A stretch of DNA of 12,884 bases from a bacterium (GTDB taxonomy: Bacteria; Ratteibacteria; UBA8468; B48-G9; DTJG01). The stretch is from contig JAOAAW010000074.1 of the NCBI GenBank assembly GCA_026418655.1, positions 1-12,884 of the forward strand, given 5' to 3'. Within the stretch, counting starts at the first letter, position 1; every line of letters starts with the position of its first letter. This document shows, in pieces, positions 1 to 6,390 of the stretch. A model generated the notes under the pieces. That model was not told the origin of the DNA. It ran no database searches and saw only the letters and a program-made list of their open reading frames with translations. The position numbers were made by a program, and so were the translations under genes.

Positions 1-1
1 G

Positions 2-20
2 AGATGTGTATAAGAGACAG
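2..20 (+). other. Tn5/Nextera mosaic-end adapter at left contig end
   Basis: Bases 2-20 read AGATGTGTATAAGAGACAG, which is exactly the 19-bp transposase mosaic end used in tagmentation libraries. Its inverse complement closes the other end of the window. This is untrimmed library sequence and not part of the genome. Translated in the frame of the first gene it yields the false N-terminus MCIRDR. Confidence 0.98.
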
Positions 21-471
21 ACCGAACACTGGGTGGTTAAATGAGCGTTATGGTTATATAGCTTCGGGTGTATGGAAATGTCCATCTTGCAGGCAGATCG
101 GATCTGGAACATACGGCGTTGTTTATAGTTTTTCTCCTGCTGTTCATGCTTGGATTATGGGGTATGGTGGAAACACAAAACTCAGCAGAATTAAGAGGCC
201 AGATAAAATAGCTTTAATACTGGATGCTACTGGCAATTACACTGTATCCCCGTATAATAGGTATGATGATTATGGTTCCAGTGTTCTCTACTGTCCGCTT
301 TGCACTCCAGGATACTGGAATTATCCAGGTCCCGGAAGTGATTCAAGAAGTGCTTCAATAAGACACTCCGGTGGGTCAAATGTGTGTTTTATAGATGGGC
401 ATGTTGAATATAGAAACTGGAGGGATTTGAAGACCAATAAAGATGATATTTTCGGGCACTTTTCCTTATAA
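21..471 (+). CDS. H-X9-DG (DUF1559-type) pseudopilin-like protein, C-terminal part
   Basis: This is the C-terminal ~150 residues of a gene whose 5' end is lost at the library boundary. The ATG at position 4 lies in adapter sequence and is not a real start. The diagnostic signature is an H-X9-DG motif: His at 364-366, nine residues, then Asp-Gly at 394-399, inside RHSGGSNVCFIDGHVE. It lies near the C-terminus, as in prepilin-type processing-associated H-X9-DG (DUF1559) proteins. Such proteins normally begin with a type IV pilin-like cleavage/methylation signal and one membrane helix, and are exported to the envelope. They are numerous in Planctomycetes, Lentisphaerae and related lineages, and their exact role is unknown. 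The missing N-terminus would be expected to carry that pilin signal (inference). Two Cys pairs, CPSC (79-90) and CPLC (292-303), could form disulfides or hold a metal. A stop lies at 469-471. The family call is secure; the function is not. Confidence 0.88.
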
Positions 472-615
472 TGTGGCTAATTCAGCCTGGGTGCGAATTG
501 GCGGTGGAATTTTTCTGTAATTTTCATATATGTGGCTTCCTGGCTTGAGTTAATGATGAATTGGATAAATTGATGAAGTACCGACAGTGGAAACGGTTGT
601 TATTAGTAAAAAAAT

Positions 616-621
616 GGAGAG
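616..621 (+). promoter_or_regulatory. Shine-Dalgarno site deciding the lipoprotein start
   Basis: GGAGAG lies 5 nt before the ATG at 627. It is a better ribosome site than anything ahead of the upstream in-frame starts (TTG at 561, ATG at 573), and it is the main reason for choosing the shorter protein. Confidence 0.6.
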
Positions 622-626
622 AAAAA

Positions 627-1328
627 ATGTGGATTTTTAGCATGCTGACAGTTCTACTATTATCTGGATGTGCTTTTGCACAAAGCGGAAGTATATATAC
701 AGTAGAAAATGCTTTTCAAGAGATATACTCAAAGTTTTCAAAGTCGGGTATATCAGACACAGGCATCCAGGATAATCAGGTTATTGATGAACTAAAAAAA
801 CTTTCACAAAGAGAAGATGTTTCATCGGTTGTCAGGGCAAAATCATACATATTGCTCTGTTTGTCTTACATTTTTCAAAATAATCTTTCATCTGCGTACA
901 ACGAGATATTAAAAGCGATTCCTGTAATGGAGAAGTCAACTGTCCAGGGACAGGACACCACTGTTTTTTCCAGAATGAAAGCAAGTATAGAAAAAAATAT
1001 AGTAAAAGATTATCAGGGTTTAATAAAGATGCCGGAGTTTAGCGGAAACGCAAGACAGATTGTAGGAAAAATTAATTTTTTGATTGAGGGTAGAGAAAAT
1101 TTTGAGAAAAGTGTTGAACAATGCAAACAGAAGTATAAGCCAATCTTGAAGGCAGCGATTGAAAGTTTGATAAAGGAAAATAAACTTGAAGGCTCTGAAG
1201 CAGAAAATTTAAGAAAACAGCTTGAGCAGAAATATTTGAGCAAGATAGAAAAAGATGGATACTTTCTTATATGTGATTTGAAACAGGATTTCTGGCAGTA
1301 TTTATTTGAGAAACTCTTTTCTGACTGA
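627..1328 (+). CDS. putative lipoprotein, helical, unknown function
   Basis: I do not recognise a family. From the ATG at 627 the protein has 233 residues. It opens with a hydrophobic stretch ending in the lipobox-like L-S-G-C (Cys15), so export and lipid attachment are likely. The rest is mostly helical, rich in Lys, Glu and Gln, with a Leu-rich helical pair around residues 60-100 that recalls TPR-like packing and a charged, possibly coiled-coil segment near residues 155-205. The start is uncertain. The 627 start has a good ribosome site, but its n-region carries no Lys or Arg. Starting at ATG 573 or TTG 561 adds a strongly basic n-region and places the Cys near residue 33 or 37. The stop (1326-1328) overlaps an in-frame ATG of the next gene by one base, and that gene's ribosome site begins 2 nt after this stop, so the two are probably cotranscribed and translationally coupled. 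It may be an accessory factor for the large secreted protein downstream; this is an inference from position only. Confidence 0.75.
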   Translation: MWIFSMLTVLLLSGCAFAQSGSIYTVENAFQEIYSKFSKSGISDTGIQDNQVIDELKKLSQREDVSSVVRAKSYILLCLSYIFQNNLSSAYNEILKAIPVMEKSTVQGQDTTVFSRMKASIEKNIVKDYQGLIKMPEFSGNARQIVGKINFLIEGRENFEKSVEQCKQKYKPILKAAIESLIKENKLEGSEAENLRKQLEQKYLSKIEKDGYFLICDLKQDFWQYLFEKLFSD

Positions 1329-1329
1329 T

Positions 1330-1334
1330 GGAGG
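1330..1334 (+). promoter_or_regulatory. Shine-Dalgarno site for the GH42-like gene
   Basis: GGAGG lies 5 nt before the ATG at 1340. The site overlaps the ATG at 1328-1330, so it argues for 1340 as the real start, four codons inside the longest open frame. Confidence 0.7.
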
Positions 1335-1339
1335 CAATA

Positions 1340-4300
1340 ATGAGTCGATCAGGAGTGTTGATGGTTTTTTTTATTTTTTTGTTCGGCGGGATTGTATCTG
1401 GTTATGAAGCGCCCGGCTATGGAACAAGATATTTTACGCCAGCGGAATATGTGGTAACTCCTCATATTAAGTGGCTGAAACCATCTTTTCAGCCACCATT
1501 GAAGGTTCTCTTTCTTGCTTATAGATTTTATGGTGGGATGAGGGAGATAGTAGAAGTTTCCCAGAGGATGGATATTAAGTATGATGTTTTTGCTTCAGAT
1601 ACTGTTGCCAATTATCTTATGCCTCATTACGGTACTCCTCAGGGGATAACAACAGAATTATACGACAGAATTTTTAAAGAAAAAATTTCAGGTAATTATG
1701 ATCTGATTGTTTCAGGAATTAGCTGGAAGATGCTTCCATTATGGGCAAGGTATGAGATATTGAAAAAGGTTAAAGAGGGAACAAATTTCCTGATTTACCT
1801 TATATCTCCGCAGGATAAGGATGAATATCTTACCCGTGCGACATCAAAACCAATACAAATAAACACACGTTTTGTCTTTCCCTATAAGGCGTTGCCAGAA
1901 TTTGAGAAGTATTCAAGTTTTAATGAGTTTTTAACAAAAAGCGTTTCCGGGTATTCTTTTGGCAAGGGTAAAATTTTCATTATCAATACCTATGCAAGAG
2001 GGCCTGGTTCTATGCAGCTTTTAACTCCTGTGAGAACAAAAAGTCCTTTGGATGCTGATTACATCGAATATGATTACTACCTTGCCTTTATTATAAAGTG
2101 CATGCTTCTTGCATCCGGTAAAGAGTCAGATTGTAAACTTATAGGTCCTGATTATGTAAAATTTGATTACGGCAAACCCATAAGTTTGAATTTAAGTGTG
2201 GAAAGTCAGAAAGATAGAAGTATTGGTTGTACATTTGTTGTAAGAAAAAAATCAGGTGATGAGGTTCTCACTGGTGAAAAAGCCGTTAGAACTGATGTGG
2301 GGAAAAGTGACTTTGTGATAAATCTTGGAGATATTCCGGCGGGGTCCTACTATGTAGATGTATGGCTGAGAGAAAGAGGTAAAGTTATTGACTTCGGGAG
2401 TTCTTATCTTGAAGTTGTATCGCCTCAGGGAATTGAAAGGATTGACATAAGTAAAAGTTATAGAAAGCAAGACAATATAAATGGAAAAATTGTTTTGAAT
2501 CAGGAACCTGAACCAGGTTTAATGCTAAAAATTCAGCACAGGGATAATTTTGGTAGGATATTACAACAGAAAACCATTCCTGTGTCTTCTAAGGAAACAA
2601 GTTTCAACTTGCCGCCCGCGGGTTACCTTACAGCGATAAATCATATAAAGATGCAGCTTTTAAAAGATGGCAAAATCATAACTGAAAAGGAACAGAAGTT
2701 TTCAATTTCAGACATAGAGCCGAAAAATGATTTCAGAACAATAATGTGGTGTGCTCCTGTGGACCCTATGTATCCGCCCCTGCATTTATATAATTTTTAT
2801 CAAAGATCAGGCATTGATACAATATATCCTCAGTATTCCGATGTAATTCCTCTTGCAAATCTTAACTTTGTTGGTATATGCGAGTCAGCAGCACGGTTTT
2901 TTTCTGATAACAAATCTCCGAGAGACCCATCAGATCATATCAGAGTGCCCTGTCTCAGTGATCCTGAAACCCTGAAAAAAATTGCTGATGGTTTGAATAA
3001 GGATATTGACAGAATGAAAGATTTTTCTGTTTGCGAATTTACAATGGGAGATGAACTGTTTTTTTCATCCACCGGTCACGAACTGTGTTTCAGTCCCTAT
3101 TGTATTAAGAGATTTCAGGAGTTCATTCAACAGGAATACAAAACCATTCAAAACCTTAACAAGGAGTATAACTCAAATTACAGTTCATTTTCAGATGTAA
3201 AACCAGTAACCTATCAAGATGCAATGAAAAACCCTGATTTAATTCCTCTATGGGTTGACTATAGAAGGTGCATGGAAAGTGTTTGGGCAGATTCATATAA
3301 ATATGCTGCCGATGTTATACGGAAAAAGATTCCCCATGCGAGAGTGGGATATGAAGGGACAGATGCTGAATTAAACACATTCAAGGCAACTGACTTTTAT
3401 AAAATAATGAATGCTATAAATATAAATGGTTGTTATACCAGACCATTTATTGATTATGCAATCAAGGATTTTGCACAGCCAAACAGTTTACTATCGTTTG
3501 GTTGGGCAGGCGGTTATGATTTTTGCAGGGATAGTAAAATTTTCAATTATTATTTTGAATGGAAAAATTTATTTAAAGGAGCAACGTGCGCCTTTTTATG
3601 GACAGGGTTTCCTGGCCAGATTATGAGCACAACTGCCTCAGATTTTTCATTCTTTGATTTCTTTCAGATTCTGCTTGATCAGCTTAATGAAATTAAAACA
3701 GGAACAGGAAAGTTGTTTATGGAATCGAAAAGGGAGGATGACCAGACCGCAATTCTCTACTCTGCTTCAAGTACGCATATGGCAACTCTTTCACCACAAT
3801 ATCCGTCTATGCAGGAGGTTTTGAATAGTGTTGTAACATTAATGGATGATGTGAATCGCCAGTTCAGAGTTATTTCTTATAAACAACTTGAGGATGGAGT
3901 TTTAAGGAAAGGAAATTTGAGGTTTCTATATCTGCCATTTATACAGGCATTGTCTCAGAAAGAAGCAACTGAAATTATTAATTTTGTTAAGAATGGAGGG
4001 ACCGTTATTGCTGATTTAAGACCCGGTGTATGCGACGAACATGGCAGATCTTACGAAAAAGGCATTCTTGATGAACTTTTTGGCATTTCCCAGGATACTA
4101 AAATAAGGACAGCAGCCAAGAAAGCGAATATCACAATTGAAGATAAAAATTTCCCGGCGAAGATTCCTCCTGCAATCGTTGATACCACACTTCAAGTAAC
4201 CACAGGTATGGCTAAAGGTGACGCTGAAGGAATACCTGTTTTTATTGTAAATTCTTATGGAAAAGGCAAGGCAATTCTTCTTAATTTTACAACCAGAGAG

Positions 4301-4954
4301 TATGCTTCAGTAAAAGGATCCCTTGAAAAAGGGAAGCTGGAAAAAGATAAAGAGTCCGAATCTCTTAAGAATTTTTTTGATACTCTTTGGACTTATGCTG
4401 GTAATGAAAAGAAAATTAGAGTTAACCCGGAGATTCCCGGATTGTTAATGTATAGGTACAGAACAGGTAATAATCTCTTTCTTGGTATCATTCAGGAAGT
4501 TGATGATTCTATGGCTGAAAAGCAGTTCGATGCCGAATTGGTGCTTCATGATTCGTATAATGTTTACGATGTAAGAGAAGGAAAATACCTGGGATATACT
4601 AATAGAATAAAGACAGCATTTATTCCAATAAAACCAAAAGTTTTCAGTTTGCTTCCTTATAAGGTGACAGGAATTAATCTTAATGTTCCAGATTCAGTAA
4701 GTCAGGGTGAGAAACTTTCTTATGGAGCAGAATTAATAGCTACATCGGGTCCTGGATTTCATGTGTTTCATATAAGTTTAGTTTCGCCATTAGGAGATGA
4801 GATACCTTATTATACCAAAAATATTTCTACAAGCGATGGGAAAATTCAGGACAGTATTCAGCTAGCCTTGAACGAACCAGTGGGTTTGTGGAAAATTAAA
4901 ATTAAGGATGTTGCAACAGGTATTAATGCCGAAAAAACATTTAATGTTAAATAA
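1340..4954 (+). CDS. large secreted GH42-like protein with trimerisation-like domain
   Basis: A 1204-residue exported protein. Residues 1-21 form a signal peptide (Arg3, hydrophobic core, cleavage likely after V-S-G). Residues ~30-250 look alpha/beta, with a Rossmann- or amidotransferase-like pattern beginning at LKVLFLAYRF. Residues ~265-465 look like one or two beta-sandwich domains. Residues ~465-780 resemble the TIM barrel of glycoside hydrolase family 42 (beta-galactosidase-like). They include TMGDEL with Glu572 as the candidate acid/base, followed by a Cys-x-x-Pro-Tyr-Cys segment (Cys583, Cys588) and an R-F-x-E-F ... Y-x-x-x-x-x-L-N-x-E-Y pattern typical of that family. Residues ~795-1010 match the beta-galactosidase trimerisation domain, including FLYLPFIQALS and the FVKNGGTVIADL strand-turn. 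Residues ~1100-1204 form an Ig-like C-terminal sandwich. I see no clear nucleophile Glu where family 42 usually has it: the stretch around SFGWAGGYD (~719-727) lacks one. It may therefore be a divergent enzyme or a non-catalytic sugar-binding protein. Neighbours suggest an envelope carbohydrate role. The substrate is unknown. Confidence 0.85.
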   Translation: MSRSGVLMVFFIFLFGGIVSGYEAPGYGTRYFTPAEYVVTPHIKWLKPSFQPPLKVLFLAYRFYGGMREIVEVSQRMDIKYDVFASDTVANYLMPHYGTPQGITTELYDRIFKEKISGNYDLIVSGISWKMLPLWARYEILKKVKEGTNFLIYLISPQDKDEYLTRATSKPIQINTRFVFPYKALPEFEKYSSFNEFLTKSVSGYSFGKGKIFIINTYARGPGSMQLLTPVRTKSPLDADYIEYDYYLAFIIKCMLLASGKESDCKLIGPDYVKFDYGKPISLNLSVESQKDRSIGCTFVVRKKSGDEVLTGEKAVRTDVGKSDFVINLGDIPAGSYYVDVWLRERGKVIDFGSSYLEVVSPQGIERIDISKSYRKQDNINGKIVLNQEPEPGLMLKIQHRDNFGRILQQKTIPVSSKETSFNLPPAGYLTAINHIKMQLLKDGKIITEKEQKFSISDIEPKNDFRTIMWCAPVDPMYPPLHLYNFYQRSGIDTIYPQYSDVIPLANLNFVGICESAARFFSDNKSPRDPSDHIRVPCLSDPETLKKIADGLNKDIDRMKDFSVCEFTMGDELFFSSTGHELCFSPYCIKRFQEFIQQEYKTIQNLNKEYNSNYSSFSDVKPVTYQDAMKNPDLIPLWVDYRRCMESVWADSYKYAADVIRKKIPHARVGYEGTDAELNTFKATDFYKIMNAININGCYTRPFIDYAIKDFAQPNSLLSFGWAGGYDFCRDSKIFNYYFEWKNLFKGATCAFLWTGFPGQIMSTTASDFSFFDFFQILLDQLNEIKTGTGKLFMESKREDDQTAILYSASSTHMATLSPQYPSMQEVLNSVVTLMDDVNRQFRVISYKQLEDGVLRKGNLRFLYLPFIQALSQKEATEIINFVKNGGTVIADLRPGVCDEHGRSYEKGILDELFGISQDTKIRTAAKKANITIEDKNFPAKIPPAIVDTTLQVTTGMAKGDAEGIPVFIVNSYGKGKAILLNFTTREYASVKGSLEKGKLEKDKESESLKNFFDTLWTYAGNEKKIRVNPEIPGLLMYRYRTGNNLFLGIIQEVDDSMAEKQFDAELVLHDSYNVYDVREGKYLGYTNRIKTAFIPIKPKVFSLLPYKVTGINLNVPDSVSQGEKLSYGAELIATSGPGFHVFHISLVSPLGDEIPYYTKNISTSDGKIQDSIQLALNEPVGLWKIKIKDVATGINAEKTFNVK

Positions 4955-4966
4955 AGGTGGCCTAAG

Positions 4967-6010
4967 ATGAAATACATAGTACTTTTTTTAAGTTGTTTGA
5001 TACTGTTTGCCGGATGTGTTGCTTCTAAAAATACGGTAGTTACAGAGCAGAAAAGTAACCCAGTTATTGCAGAAGAAGAATCATTGTATAAATGTTACCG
5101 GGTGAAAGAAACCCCAGTATTGGATGGAAGACTTGATGATATTTGCTGGCAGAGTATTCCGGCAGCGAGATGTTTTTTCTTACTGGGTGGTAATGAGTTT
5201 GCGATGGTTAAACCTTCAATTTTCAAAGCAGGTTGGGACGATGACAATTTTTATTTTGGTTTTGTCGCACAGGAGCCAGAAGTACAGAAAATAATCGCCA
5301 AAAGACAAGACGGTGACAAATTTCTGTGGGCAGAAGACAGCGTTGAGTTGTTTCTTATTCCACCGGAGAAAGAGGCCTGGCAGTTTATGATTAACGCTAT
5401 AGGTTCCAGATGGAATGGTAGAGGAAGTACAGGTACGACGCTTCCACTGGAGAACTGGCAGGTGAAAACATACATAGGACAGGATTTCTGGTCACTTGAA
5501 GCAAAAATTCCATTCAAGATTGTTGGAAAAGTTCCCACCGACGGCGAAAAGTGGAGATTAAATGTTGGGAGGAACAACTTAACAGGACCTGTTGAAGAGC
5601 GTGTTTCGTGCTGGCCGAGGATTTTAAAATCGTTTCATGAAATAGATAATTTTGGGATACTGATTTTCAAAAAAGTTTCACTTACCCCTCAGAGCTCGAG
5701 AATTCAGGAAGACAGGATAAATTCTCCGCGATATAATTTAATTAGGAAAAAAATAGCAGATCTCGCAAAGGCGTATAAGAATGATTACAGGAGATATATC
5801 GAAAAGGCATTTTCTATTTCTTCTCTTTCAGAACAAGCAGATCAACTAGTAAGGATCTGGATTCCTGTTGTTGATTATCACGAGAAAATGGAGAAGGAGA
5901 AAACTTTTAATCTGGATGAGCTATACAGTGTTTTAATGAAAGTAAAAGGTCTCAAAGAAAAGACAGAAGACCTGAAGCAAAGGGTTAAACTGGAATCACT
6001 CTTTGAATGA
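4967..6010 (+). CDS. CBM9-like domain lipoprotein
   Basis: A 347-residue lipoprotein. The signal peptide has Lys2 and a hydrophobic core ending in the lipobox F-A-G-C (Cys17). Residues ~47-236 form a carbohydrate-binding family 9-like beta-sandwich. The family's usual opening is present (PVLDGRLDDICWQ), as are the NFYFGF strand, WAEDSVELFL and a closing DNFGILIFKK strand. CBM9 domains bind sugar ends in xylanases, while the CBM9-like relatives found alone in lipoproteins are largely uncharacterised. The C-terminal ~100 residues are helical and charged, ending in a possible coiled coil. The start is supported by AAAGGTGG at 4953-4960, 6 nt ahead of the ATG. The gene follows the GH42-like gene by 12 nt, so they probably share a transcript. 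It likely sits on a membrane face and binds glycan handled by its neighbour (inference). Confidence 0.85.
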   Translation: MKYIVLFLSCLILFAGCVASKNTVVTEQKSNPVIAEEESLYKCYRVKETPVLDGRLDDICWQSIPAARCFFLLGGNEFAMVKPSIFKAGWDDDNFYFGFVAQEPEVQKIIAKRQDGDKFLWAEDSVELFLIPPEKEAWQFMINAIGSRWNGRGSTGTTLPLENWQVKTYIGQDFWSLEAKIPFKIVGKVPTDGEKWRLNVGRNNLTGPVEERVSCWPRILKSFHEIDNFGILIFKKVSLTPQSSRIQEDRINSPRYNLIRKKIADLAKAYKNDYRRYIEKAFSISSLSEQADQLVRIWIPVVDYHEKMEKEKTFNLDELYSVLMKVKGLKEKTEDLKQRVKLESLFE

Positions 6011-6043
6011 TTTTTAAGTGATTCTTTGCGAAGACAAATTGTG

Positions 6044-6290
6044 ATGTGTAGAGAAACAGCAAGAATAATACTCCGGCGGTTAATTACATTATCCCTTTTT
6101 CTTATTCTACCAGATTTATCGTATCAGCAGAGCGACTTCTATAAAACTCGTGAGAAAATTATTGTAGATGGAAAACTGCTCGAAGATGCATGGGAAAAGC
6201 ACCTGCGGTTATATTTCTTAACATGATTAATGGTTCTGTTATGTGGGTTTTGAATGTGAAGATCTTGATGTACGGAGAATAGGAAGATAA
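6044..6290 (+). pseudogene. decayed second CBM9-like lipoprotein gene
   Basis: The frame from ATG 6044 encodes a basic start and hydrophobic stretch like a signal peptide, then KIIVDGKLLEDAWEK. That string matches the opening of CBM9-like domains and aligns with VLDGRLDDICWQS of the intact gene upstream. The frame then runs into a stop at 6224-6226. Adding one base to the A run at 6195-6198 would continue the domain as AWEKAPAVIFLN. A third frame, 6234-6287, reads FCYVGFECEDLDVRRIGR, matching the next conserved CBM9 strands (NFYFGF in the intact copy), and ends in a stop at 6288-6290. About 30 residues normally lying between these motifs are missing. The whole looks like a tandem duplicate broken by at least two frameshifts and a deletion. 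Assembly error could explain a single shift but hardly all of them. There is no good ribosome site. Confidence 0.75.
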
Positions 6291-6390
6291 AGATAATAAT
6301 AGAATAAGTGAAGAAGATTTCCAGAAAGTATTTAGCAAAATAAAAAATAATAGAAAAGATTATGATGAATTATTTTTTTCAATTCTGTAA
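6286..6390 (+). other. open coding trace with EF-hand-like string, overlapping the minus-strand gene end
   Basis: After the last CBM9 fragment a further frame, open to the TAA at 6388-6390, reads DKDNNRISEEDFQKVF and a Lys/Asn-rich tail. It resembles a calcium-binding EF-hand or dockerin loop (D-x-D-x-N-x-I-x-x-x-D) but is one residue short at the usual Gly. It may be the far end of the decayed gene. The short length and low-complexity AT-rich sequence make chance quite possible. It overlaps the 3' end of the convergent glycosyltransferase gene by about 30 nt. Confidence 0.25.
6342..6378. terminator. possible weak bidirectional terminator (A/T inverted repeat)
   Basis: AAAAAATAAT (6342-6351) and ATTATTTTTT (6369-6378) are a perfect 10-bp inverted repeat around a 17-nt loop, at the convergent gene ends. 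The stem has no G or C, so it would be weak. It is listed because position and the flanking T and A runs fit a terminator working on both strands. Confidence 0.25.

Noticed and set aside
2..20. Possible genomic transposon end or terminal inverted repeat
   Set aside because: The 19-mer is the exact synthetic mosaic end, present only at the two contig tips. The adjoining 9 bases differ (21-29 against 12857-12865), so there is no target duplication, and no transposase is encoded.
475..487. Terminator after the H-X9-DG gene (GGCT-AATTC-AGCC)
   Set aside because: The stem has only 4 bp and no T run follows directly.
498..532. Promoter between the H-X9-DG gene and the lipoprotein gene
   Set aside because: TTGGCG at 498 has no -10 match at 16-18 nt spacing; TGTAAT is 12 nt away and CATATA 21 nt away.
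561..626. Longer lipoprotein starting at TTG 561 or ATG 573
   Set aside because: Neither has a good ribosome site, whereas ATG 627 has GGAGAG 5 nt upstream. It is kept only as an alternative because the 627 start lacks a charged n-region.
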